Part shown: positions 6,733 to 13,033 of the stretch, piece after piece
How positions within the stretch are numbered: position 1 is the stretch's first letter
Layout of the letters: every line of letters begins with the position of its first letter
Source: Lysobacterales bacterium
Lineage (GTDB): Bacteria > Pseudomonadota > Gammaproteobacteria > Xanthomonadales > SZUA-36
Assembly (NCBI GenBank): GCA_013213875.1
Contig: JABSSV010000011.1
Location: 21,726-43,790 of the forward strand
DNA: 22,065 bases
Reading direction: 5' to 3'
Position numbers and translations under genes: made by a program
Notes under the pieces: generated by a model
What the model was told of the DNA's origin: nothing
The model's database searches: none
Seen by the model: the letters and a program-made list of their open reading frames with translations, nothing else

Positions 6733-7521
6733 ATGAATACGCTGACCCTGACCTCGCAGCCCTCTGGCCTGCGTACCATCACCCTGAACCGCCCCCGGCG
6801 TCACAATGCCTTTGACGACACGCTGATCGCCGAGCTGACCGAAACGCTGGAGCAGCTGGCTCAGGACGCCACGGCCCGGGTGCTGGTACTGACCGGTGCC
6901 GGTGCAAGCTTTTCCGCCGGCGCAGATCTGAACTGGATGCAACGCATGGCCAGCGCCAGCGAGGCTGAGAATGAAGCTGATGCGCTGCGTCTGGCGGCCC
7001 TCTTGCGCACGCTCAACTATCTTCCCCTGCCGACCATTGCTCGGGTCAATGGCGCCGCGCTGGGTGGCGGTGTGGGCCTGGCCGCCTGCTGCGACGTGGT
7101 CATTGCCGCAGACCATGCCCGTTTCGGGCTGACGGAAACGCGGCTTGGCCTGGTGCCAGCCGTCATTTCGCCCTACGTAATGCGGCGGCTGGGCGAGACG
7201 CAGGCTCGTCGCTACTTTCTCAGCGGCGAGCGCTTTCATGCGCAGCGCGCACAGGCCTTGGGTCTGGTGCATGAAGTCACGGCGCCGGAACGCCTGGACG
7301 AAGCGGTCCAGCGGCTGGTGGCATCGCTGGCCAAGGGCGGACCCCAGGCGGTCAGCGCGGCCAAGCAGCTGGTGTTTCGTATCACCGGCCACAGCGCCCA
7401 GACGCAAGCTGAGCAGGACCGCGAAACGGCGCGCCTGATCGCTGCGCTGCGCGTCTCTGACGAAGGCCAGGAAGGCATGCATGCCTTCCTGGAAAAACGC
7501 AAACCGGATTGGATTTCCTAG
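6733..7521 (+). CDS. liuC: Methylglutaconyl-CoA hydratase (enoyl-CoA hydratase family)
   Basis: Crotonase-fold hydratase expected to add water to 3-methylglutaconyl-CoA, giving HMG-CoA. The 262 residues contain the oxyanion-hole segments SAGADLNWMQRM (61-72) and NGAALGGGVGLAACCD (106-121), then GLTETRLGLVPAVISPYV (132-149). E135 occupies the second catalytic glutamate position; the first, E in GGGxE of classical crotonases, is glycine (G115). As I recall, bacterial LiuC proteins share this GLxACCD form and the PAVISP motif, so it is probably not an inactivating change. ATG at 6733 has GGAG nine bases upstream, 18 nt after the carboxylase stop. The position directly after the carboxylase subunit supports the substrate. 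Confidence 0.88.
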   Translation: MNTLTLTSQPSGLRTITLNRPRRHNAFDDTLIAELTETLEQLAQDATARVLVLTGAGASFSAGADLNWMQRMASASEAENEADALRLAALLRTLNYLPLPTIARVNGAALGGGVGLAACCDVVIAADHARFGLTETRLGLVPAVISPYVMRRLGETQARRYFLSGERFHAQRAQALGLVHEVTAPERLDEAVQRLVASLAKGGPQAVSAAKQLVFRITGHSAQTQAEQDRETARLIAALRVSDEGQEGMHAFLEKRKPDWIS

Positions 7522-7531
7522 GAGCTATTGC

Positions 7532-8299
7532 ATGCAACTGAACACTGTAAAGGCCGTTATTACCGGCGGCGTCTCGGGCCTTGGACTGGCCGTAGCACGT
7601 CATTTTGTGGCCGCTGGCGCCCGGGCTGCCCTGCTGGACATCAACGACGAGGCGGGCGCCGCCGCAGAAGCGGAACTGGGCGAGGCCGTGCGCTACATTC
7701 GTACCGATGTCACCAGCGAGAGCGAGGTGCAGGAGGCGGTGCAGCAGTCGCTGGCCGGCATGGGCGGTATCAATGTGGCTATTAACTGTGCCGGCATTAT
7801 CGGCGCCGGCCGCGTACTGGGCCGGGAAGCGCCCATGGCACTGGATTATTTCTCCCGGGTCATCCAGATCAACCTGGTGGGCAGCTTCAATGTTTGCAAA
7901 GCGGCCGCAGCGGCCATGGAGCAGAACGAAGCGGGCCAGGATGGGGAACGCGGGGTGATCATCAACACCGCATCGGTCGCTGCCTATGAGGGCCAGATTG
8001 GCCAGGCCGCCTACTCGGCATCGAAAGCCGGCATCATCGGCATGACCCTGCCGCTGGCGCGCGAATTCGCCCGCTTTGGCGTGCGTGTCAACAGCGTGGC
8101 GCCGGGCATTTTCTGGACGCCGATGGTGGATGGTATGCCGGAGCAGGTTCAGGAGGCACTGAACGCCTCCATACCGTTCCCGTCACGGCTCGGTAAACCG
8201 GAGGAATTTGCTGAACTCGCCGCGCATATGGTGGAGAATAGCTACTTTAACGGTGAAACCATCAGGCTGGACGGCGCGGTCCGTCTGCAATCGAAGTAG
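7532..8299 (+). CDS. HSD10-type 3-hydroxyacyl-CoA dehydrogenase (SDR family)
   Basis: NAD-dependent short-chain dehydrogenase closely resembling type II 3-hydroxyacyl-CoA / 2-methyl-3-hydroxybutyryl-CoA dehydrogenase, the isoleucine-pathway enzyme. In 255 residues it shows TGGVSGLG (11-18), D37 in LLDIN (NAD preference), NCAG (85-88), INTASVAAYEGQIGQAAYSASKAG (144-167) with S148, Y161 and K165 as the catalytic set, and VPFPSRLG-like IPFPSRLGKPEEFAEL (214-229) before an ENxxxNGExIRLDGA ending. ATG at 7532 follows TAGGAGCT, 10 nt after the hydratase stop. A neighbouring thiolase could cleave the product, so the operon may serve isoleucine as well as leucine. The general family is certain; the substrate is inferred. 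Confidence 0.88.
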   Translation: MQLNTVKAVITGGVSGLGLAVARHFVAAGARAALLDINDEAGAAAEAELGEAVRYIRTDVTSESEVQEAVQQSLAGMGGINVAINCAGIIGAGRVLGREAPMALDYFSRVIQINLVGSFNVCKAAAAAMEQNEAGQDGERGVIINTASVAAYEGQIGQAAYSASKAGIIGMTLPLAREFARFGVRVNSVAPGIFWTPMVDGMPEQVQEALNASIPFPSRLGKPEEFAELAAHMVENSYFNGETIRLDGAVRLQSK

Positions 8300-8308
8300 G
8301 AGCCAGGC

Positions 8309-8716
8309 GTGGAAACATTCGCAGAAGTACGCGACTACATGCTGGAACAGCATGAGCTGCAGATCGATGAGCCCTTTCTCATCGGCTTTGAACTACCCGT
8401 CGGCGATAAGGGCCGCAAGCAGAGCCTGTTTCTGGCCGAACTGGAAGGTGGCGATGGGCGCCGCTTCCTGCGGGTGGAAACGCCCGTGGTCCCTCTGGAG
8501 GATTTCGATGCGGAGAAGTGCCTGCGCATCAATCATATCCAGCGTGTGGGTTATCTGGCTGTGGGAGACCTGGACGGCACCGCCTACATTAAATTCTGCG
8601 AGAACATGCCTTATCGCACGCTCAACGGCGACGAACTTGATTACGTGATCGGACAGATAGCGCCGCTGGCCGATCGCTTTGAGGAAATTCTCGAAGGCGA
8701 CAGCGACATTTCCTAA
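8309..8716 (+). CDS. Unknown 135-residue acidic protein in the catabolic operon
   Basis: I do not recognise this gene. It starts with GTG at 8309, with AGGAG six bases upstream, nine nt after the dehydrogenase stop, so it appears to be the last gene of the leucine operon. The product is 135 residues, acidic, without signal peptide or membrane span. It alternates predicted beta segments (FLIGFELPV, SLFLAELEG, RRFLRVETPVVPLEDF, VGYLAVGDLDGTAYIKFCEN) with a C-terminal helix (LDYVIGQIAPLADRFEEILEG). The size and pattern vaguely recall small secretion-chaperone or YbjN-like folds, but that is a guess. No catalytic motif is visible. The codon pattern resembles its neighbours and the frame is open throughout, so it is likely a real gene. 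Confidence 0.8.
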   Translation: METFAEVRDYMLEQHELQIDEPFLIGFELPVGDKGRKQSLFLAELEGGDGRRFLRVETPVVPLEDFDAEKCLRINHIQRVGYLAVGDLDGTAYIKFCENMPYRTLNGDELDYVIGQIAPLADRFEEILEGDSDIS

Positions 8717-8753
8717 GCGTCGCCCGATCATTTTTCTTTTCAGGGGTACATAG

Positions 8754-9587
8754 ATGGAAGCACTACAAAGTTATTTCGCCGAGGCGGATCTGACCGAACT
8801 GGCGATCAGTATCGGTCTGCGCCTGCTGCTGGTTCTGTTGATCTACGTGGTCGGTCGCTGGCTGGCCAAGGCCGTTCAGCGCATGGTCGAGAAACTGCTG
8901 CGGAAGCGCAAAGTCGATGAGGTGCTGGTGGACTTTATCGGTACCATCGCCAATGCGGTCGTCACCATCGCGGCCGTGGTCGCGGCGCTGGATACGCTGG
9001 GTATTCCTGCGACCTCCCTGGTGGCTGTGGTTGGCGCCGCATCACTGGCCATTGGCCTGGCCCTGAAGGATTCCCTGGCGAACTTTGCCGCCGGCGTCAT
9101 GCTGGTGCTGTTCCGGCCCTTCACCAAAGGGGATTTCGTAGAAGCGGGTGGCCAATCCGGTACGGTAGAAGAGGTCTACCTGGTGAGCACGGTGCTGACC
9201 ACGCCAGACAATAAAGTCATTCAGGTGCCCAACTCAGCCGTTTGGGGCGGCAGCATCACCAACTTCTCCGCCAAGGACACGCGGCGGGTGGATCTGGTCA
9301 TCGGCGTCGGTTACGACGACGATCTCAAGGTGGCCTCGGACGTGCTCAAAAAGATTCTCGCGGACCATCCCAAGGTACTGGACGATCCGGCACCGGCGGT
9401 CTTCGTTTCCAACCTGGGCGATAGCAGCGTGGATTTTGCGGTACGTCCCTGGGTGGCCAGCGCTGACTACTGGGGGGTCTATTCCGACGTGCTTCAACAG
9501 GCCAAGCTGGCCCTAGAAGAAGCTGGCGTTAGCATCCCCTATCCCCAGCAGGATGTGCACATGCATACGGTAGAGAGCGCTGCCTAG
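8754..9587 (+). CDS. mscS: Small-conductance mechanosensitive channel, MscS type
   Basis: Inner-membrane channel opening under membrane tension to release solutes in osmotic downshock. It has 277 residues, close to the 286 of E. coli MscS. Three membrane helices are visible at about 15-37, 61-83 and 88-121. The pore helix AVVGAASLAIGLALKDSLANFAAGVMLVLFRPF (91-123) keeps the small Ala/Gly packing face. The cytoplasmic beta domain follows with GQSGTVEEVYLVST, VPNSAVWGGSITNFS (158-172) and VGYDDD (185-190), ending in VSIPYPQQDVH (259-269). ATG at 8754 follows CAGGGG. It lies 37 nt after the unknown protein gene and may be read from the same transcript or its own promoter. Confidence 0.95.
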   Translation: MEALQSYFAEADLTELAISIGLRLLLVLLIYVVGRWLAKAVQRMVEKLLRKRKVDEVLVDFIGTIANAVVTIAAVVAALDTLGIPATSLVAVVGAASLAIGLALKDSLANFAAGVMLVLFRPFTKGDFVEAGGQSGTVEEVYLVSTVLTTPDNKVIQVPNSAVWGGSITNFSAKDTRRVDLVIGVGYDDDLKVASDVLKKILADHPKVLDDPAPAVFVSNLGDSSVDFAVRPWVASADYWGVYSDVLQQAKLALEEAGVSIPYPQQDVHMHTVESAA

Positions 9588-9593
9588 GCAGCG
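9578..9593. repeat. Perfect 16-bp palindrome over the mscS stop codon
   Basis: CGCTGCCT followed by AGGCAGCG is exactly self-complementary and contains the TAG stop. Its right arm GGCAG (9587-9591) can instead pair with CTGCC (9600-9604), so two hairpins compete. It may be part of the mscS 3' end structure. Confidence 0.5.
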
Positions 9594-9616
9594 GTCTAAC
9601 TGCCGCTCTCGTCTGG

Positions 9617-9640
9617 GGGCGCGGGTTATCACCCGCGCCC
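9617..9640 (+). terminator. Ten-base-pair hairpin after mscS without U tract
   Basis: GGGCGCGGGT (9617-9626) and ACCCGCGCCC (9631-9640) form a perfect ten-pair stem with loop TATC. No T run follows, so it is not a classical intrinsic terminator; it may stabilise the mscS mRNA end or cause pausing. It ends only seven bases before the next GTG start, which lacks a ribosome site. Confidence 0.5.
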
Positions 9641-9647
9641 TGAACCC

Positions 9648-10322
9648 GTGAGCGGCAGCACCTTCGACGGCCTGCGTGCCGGCTTGAGCCGGCCCTCCGG
9701 CTGGGTCTTGCTAGCAGCCAACCTGGCGCTGATTCCCGCAGTGCTCCTGTTCGACTGGAGCATCTTCGACATTGTTTTTCTCTACTGGGCCGAGAATCTG
9801 GTCATTGGCGTCGTCAACGTGCTCAAGATGGCTACGGTTCAACCGGCCAGCGGCAACAGCACGTCAAGTTGGCGGTCCAAACTCTTTATGATTCCGTTTT
9901 TCAGCCTGCACTACGGCGGTTTCTGCGCGGGCCATGGCATTTTCATTTTCGCCCTCTTCAAACCCAGCGAGTCCCACGGCGATACCCTGTGGACTGCGTT
10001 GCCGGTGCTCTTGAGCGGCACCATGGGCATGACGCTGGCACTGCTCGCGGGCAGCCACTTGTTCTCTTTCTTCACCAATTATCTGGGCCGCGGAGAAAAC
10101 CGCCACACGACGCTGACTGAACTCATGGCGCAGCCCTACAGCCGCATTATCGTGCTGCACATCACCATTATTGTGGGTGGCCTTCTGACCCAGATGCTGG
10201 GCGACCCCATGGGCCTGCTGCTTGTTCTCGTACTGCTCAAAACTGTGGTGGATCTAAACCTGCACGGCAAGGAGCATCTTGGTCTGGAGACGGACCAGCA
10301 AGTCCTTAGCGAGCGGCGCTAA
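9648..10322 (+). CDS. DUF6498-like integral membrane protein
   Basis: A 224-residue hydrophobic protein with about six likely membrane segments (roughly 18-35, 38-60, 80-104, 114-145, 165-183 and 186-203). The segment FLYWAENLVIGVVNVLKM (44-61) and the histidine-bearing SLHYGGFCAGHGIFIF (86-101) match what I recall of DUF6498 proteins, whose function is unknown. A late DLNLHGKEH (202-210) follows the last span. An in-frame stop at 9597 leaves GTG 9648 as the first possible start; it has no Shine-Dalgarno and sits right after a strong hairpin. A TTG at 9684 is the next candidate. It could be cotranscribed with mscS, both being membrane proteins, but no functional link is visible. The domain name is moderately sure. 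Confidence 0.75.
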   Translation: MSGSTFDGLRAGLSRPSGWVLLAANLALIPAVLLFDWSIFDIVFLYWAENLVIGVVNVLKMATVQPASGNSTSSWRSKLFMIPFFSLHYGGFCAGHGIFIFALFKPSESHGDTLWTALPVLLSGTMGMTLALLAGSHLFSFFTNYLGRGENRHTTLTELMAQPYSRIIVLHITIIVGGLLTQMLGDPMGLLLVLVLLKTVVDLNLHGKEHLGLETDQQVLSERR

Positions 10323-10405
10323 AGCCAGCTCCAGGAATCCATGCGAGGTCCTACCTACGCCCCCTCACGCGGGGAGGCGCCGGTGATGGTTTGCCGCGCA
10401 CCATA

Positions 10406-10424
10406 GGTGCCAAACACAGGCACC
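10406..10424. repeat. Inverted repeat upstream of the formaldehyde genes
   Basis: GGTGCC (10406-10411) and GGCACC (10419-10424) are perfect inverted repeats around AAACACA. They lie about 55 bp upstream of the predicted -10 of the class III alcohol dehydrogenase gene and could be an operator. The remaining 212-bp gap between the membrane protein gene and the dehydrogenase gene holds a short GC hairpin near 10359-10380 and nothing else I can name. Confidence 0.35.
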
Positions 10425-10479
10425 TTGGCAGCGGATCGGGACACCCATCGACGCGACCCGCAAGAGACCAAAAGCCACC

Positions 10480-10485
10480 TATAAT
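10480..10485 (+). promoter_or_regulatory. Consensus -10 element for the formaldehyde detoxification pair
   Basis: A perfect TATAAT sits 50 bp before the dehydrogenase ATG, in a region otherwise without coding sequence. The 16-18 nt upstream contains no recognisable -35, which suggests activator dependence or a weak promoter. The predicted start is near 10492. Confidence 0.5.
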
Positions 10486-10534
10486 GAAGCCAAGCCGGCG
10501 TCACTGCCGCACCCATACGAACAAGGAGAATCTC

Positions 10535-11644
10535 ATGAAATCACGCGCTGCCGTTGCCTGGGAAGCGGGCAAGCCACTGGAAATTGAAGAAGTCGATATT
10601 GCGGCACCCAAGGCCGGTGAGGTGCTGGTGCGCATCGTCGCTACCGGGGTCTGCCATACGGATGCCTACACCCTATCGGGTGACGATCCGGAGGGTCTTT
10701 TTCCCGCCATTCTCGGCCATGAGGGCGGTGGTGTGGTCGAAGAAGTCGGCCCCGGCGTTACCGGCCTGGCGGTGGGTGACCACGTGATTCCCCTGTACAC
10801 GCCTGAATGCGGCGCCTGCTCCTTCTGCACCAGCGGTAAAACCAACCTGTGTCAGAAAATTCGCGTTACTCAGGGTCAGGGCATGATGCCGGACGGTACC
10901 TCACGGTTTTCCATGGGCGGACGCACCATTCACCATTACATGGGCACATCCACCTTTTCCGAGTACACGGTGTTACCGGAGATTTCCCTGGCCAAAATCA
11001 ATCCCAAGGCCCCGCTGGACAAGGTGTGTCTGCTCGGCTGCGGCGTGACCACCGGCATCGGCGCGGTGCTGAACACGGCCAAGGTCGAGCCGGGCTCTTC
11101 CGTGGCCGTATTCGGGCTAGGTGGCATTGGCCTGAGCGTAATTCAGGGCGCTGTTATGGCTGGAGCCGAGCGCATTATTGGCGTGGATCTGAATCCGGAG
11201 AAGTACGTCATGGCCGAGGCCCTGGGCGCAACGGATTTTATTAACCCGGCGGACCACGATGCACCGATTCAGGATGTGATCGTCGACTACACGGACGGCG
11301 GCGTGGATTACTCCTTTGAGTGCATCGGCAATACGGAAGTCATGCGCGCAGCGCTGGAATGCTGCCACAAGGGCTGGGGCGAGAGCACCATTATCGGCGT
11401 CGCCGGTGCGGGCCAGGAAATTGCGACCCGCCCCTTCCAACTGGTTACCGGCCGCGTCTGGCGCGGCACAGCCTTCGGCGGCGTGAAAGGCCGCACGGAA
11501 CTCCCGGGCTATGTTGACCAGTACATGGACGGCACCATCAAGATTGATGACATGGTGACGCATACCATGGGCCTGGACGACATCAACCACGCTTTTGATC
11601 TCATGCACGAAGGCAAAAGCATTCGTTCGGTCATCGTATTCTGA
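10535..11644 (+). CDS. adhC: S-(hydroxymethyl)glutathione dehydrogenase (class III alcohol dehydrogenase)
   Basis: Cytosolic zinc enzyme oxidising S-hydroxymethylglutathione, the spontaneous adduct of formaldehyde and glutathione, to S-formylglutathione with NAD; it also reduces S-nitrosoglutathione. The 369-residue length is typical. Catalytic zinc ligands are C40 in GVCHTD, H62 in GHEGGG and C169 in LLGCGVTTG; structural zinc uses C92, C95, C98 and C106 in ECGACSFCTSGKTNLC. R110 in QKIRVTQGQG corresponds to the class III arginine that binds the glutathione adduct. GLGGIG (194-199) and D218 bind NAD. ATG at 10535 follows AAGGAGAA at optimal spacing; the upstream extension lies in the promoter region. 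The stop overlaps the start of the hydrolase gene by one base. Confidence 0.97.
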   Translation: MKSRAAVAWEAGKPLEIEEVDIAAPKAGEVLVRIVATGVCHTDAYTLSGDDPEGLFPAILGHEGGGVVEEVGPGVTGLAVGDHVIPLYTPECGACSFCTSGKTNLCQKIRVTQGQGMMPDGTSRFSMGGRTIHHYMGTSTFSEYTVLPEISLAKINPKAPLDKVCLLGCGVTTGIGAVLNTAKVEPGSSVAVFGLGGIGLSVIQGAVMAGAERIIGVDLNPEKYVMAEALGATDFINPADHDAPIQDVIVDYTDGGVDYSFECIGNTEVMRAALECCHKGWGESTIIGVAGAGQEIATRPFQLVTGRVWRGTAFGGVKGRTELPGYVDQYMDGTIKIDDMVTHTMGLDDINHAFDLMHEGKSIRSVIVF

Positions 11645-12498
11645 TGCGCAGCGACAGCGCTTTAGAGTTGGTCGCGGAGAACCGCTCCAGCGAGGGCTGG
11701 GTGCGGCGCTATCGCCACCACAGCGAGTGTCTCAACTGCGAGATGACCTTCGGTATCTTTCTGCCACCGCAGGCTGAAGAACAGGCCGTGCCGGCGCTGT
11801 GGTGGCTTTCCGGGCTGACCTGCACCGATGAAAACTTCATGCAGAAAGCCGGCGCCCAGAAACTGGCCGCGGAGCTGGGGCTGGCCATCATCTGCCCGGA
11901 TACGAGTCCCCGTGGAACCGATCTGCCCGGCGAGCACGAGCACTGGGATTTCGGTTCCGGCGCCGGCTTCTATGTTAATGCTACCGAGGCGCCCTGGCGC
12001 GAGCATTATCAGATGTACGACTACGTGACGCGGGAACTACCGGATCTGGTCGAGGCACAGCTTCCCGTCAGCGACCAGCGCGCCGTCAGCGGCCATTCCA
12101 TGGGCGGTCACGGGGCCCTGCTCTGCGCCCTGCGCGATCCGGAGCGCTATCAGTCCGTGTCCGCCTTTGCACCAATTTGCCATCCCAGTGAATGTCAGTG
12201 GGGCATCAAGGCGTTCAGTCACTACCTGGGCGAGGACCGCAATGACTGGGCGGCCTGGGATGCCACACAGCTGGTGACGCAGGTCACGACGCAGTTGCCG
12301 ATCCTGATTGATCAGGGTGCGGAGGATGAGTTTCTCGGGGATCAACTCAAGCCTGGCAGTCTGGAACAGGCGTGCATCTGCACGCACCATCCGCTGGAGA
12401 TTCATCTGCGCGAGGGCTATGACCACAGCTATTTCTTCGTGGCCAGTTTTATCGATGACCACCTGCGTCATCATGCGCGTGCGCTCGGTCTCCTCTGA
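11644..12498 (+). CDS. fghA: S-formylglutathione hydrolase
   Basis: Serine esterase that splits S-formylglutathione into formate and glutathione, completing formaldehyde detoxification. The 284-residue alpha/beta hydrolase of the esterase D group contains WWLSGLTCTDENF (53-65) at the oxyanion region, PDTSPRG (85-91), the nucleophile S152 in GHSMGGHGAL (150-159), D228 in DQGAEDEFL (223-231) and H261 in GYDHSYFF (258-265). Its ATG shares an A with the dehydrogenase TGA (TGATG), indicating translational coupling; there is no separate strong ribosome site. The pairing with the preceding gene is well known for the glutathione pathway. Confidence 0.96.
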   Translation: MRSDSALELVAENRSSEGWVRRYRHHSECLNCEMTFGIFLPPQAEEQAVPALWWLSGLTCTDENFMQKAGAQKLAAELGLAIICPDTSPRGTDLPGEHEHWDFGSGAGFYVNATEAPWREHYQMYDYVTRELPDLVEAQLPVSDQRAVSGHSMGGHGALLCALRDPERYQSVSAFAPICHPSECQWGIKAFSHYLGEDRNDWAAWDATQLVTQVTTQLPILIDQGAEDEFLGDQLKPGSLEQACICTHHPLEIHLREGYDHSYFFVASFIDDHLRHHARALGLL

Positions 12499-12510
12499 GG
12501 CCGGGCTGGT

Positions 12511-12876
12511 TTAGGCAAATTCGCCCCAGAACAGCTTGTCCAGCGCGCCCTGGTAGCCATAGCGCTGCAGGTCGATTTTTTCTTTCTCAAAGCATACGCC
12601 CTCCGCTTCCAGCAGGGCTTTCTGGCGCGCATAGGCCGGTGATTCAGCCGGCATGGACAGCTTGCCCTGAGCATTAATAACCCGATGCCAGGGCAGCTCC
12701 AGGTCTCGCGGTGCCCAGCGCAAAGCCTGGGCGACACGGCGGGCATAGCGGGGCGCGCCCGATAAGCGCGCCACCTCGCCATAGGTCAAAACGTGGCCGG
12801 CGGGGATTTCACTGACCACTTTCCAGACCGCCTGGGCCCATTCCCGATCAGGTTTTTTATGCTGTGTGTCGCTCAT
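12511..12876 (-). CDS. Alkyltransferase-like protein (ATL)
   Basis: DNA-binding relative of O6-alkylguanine methyltransferase that lacks the acceptor cysteine; characterised ATLs flip alkylated guanine and hand the lesion to nucleotide excision repair. In 121 residues the helix-turn-helix segment includes TYGEVARLSG (31-40), the arginine-finger stretch YARRVAQAL (44-52), and PWHRV (62-66), where tryptophan W63 replaces the active cysteine of PCHRV. There is no N-terminal Ada-like domain. ATG 12876-12874 was chosen because the domain begins right after it and the upstream frame gives a low-complexity start; the ribosome site is weak. It is convergent with the formylglutathione hydrolase gene, 12 bp away. 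Confidence 0.93.
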   Translation of the reverse strand: MSDTQHKKPDREWAQAVWKVVSEIPAGHVLTYGEVARLSGAPRYARRVAQALRWAPRDLELPWHRVINAQGKLSMPAESPAYARQKALLEAEGVCFEKEKIDLQRYGYQGALDKLFWGEFA

Positions 12877-12973
12877 GCTCTGCTGCTGCCTGCTTGCGCG
12901 GCACCATACCATGCGCGCGCGCAGGAAAGGTCAAGAAGCCGACGTCGACAGTCGTCGACCGGGGGAGTGGTCT

Positions 12974-13003
12974 GACCGGGCCGGCACAAAGCCGGCCGCG
13001 GTC
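12974..13003 (-). terminator. Strong hairpin downstream of secF
   Basis: GACCG plus GGCCGGC (12974-12985) pairs with GCCGGCC and CGGTC (12991-13003), with a single bulged G at 12998 and an ACAAA loop, about twelve pairs in all. There is no U tract on either strand, so it may be a Rho-assisted or RNA-protecting 3' end of the secF transcript. The gap to the ATL gene (12877-13033) also holds two GTCGAC palindromes at 12944 and 12954. Confidence 0.45.
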
Positions 13004-13033
13004 TGCGGATGGCAGCCTCTGCCGCCGTCCGCT

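Noticed and set aside
7100..7110. Loss of the first catalytic glutamate in the LiuC-type hydratase as a sign of inactivity
   Set aside because: As recalled, bacterial LiuC enzymes share the GLxACCD form, and the second glutamate E135 is kept, so this is probably the family norm.
6160..7482. Long 440-codon open frame on the minus strand over liuB and liuC
   Set aside because: It is antisense to two well-conserved genes, has no recognisable domain and a His/Arg/Gln-rich composition typical of GC-rich shadow frames.
12944..12959. Pair of GTCGAC palindromes as an operator or recombination site
   Set aside because: Short, common hexamers in GC-rich DNA with no partner elsewhere or link to a promoter.
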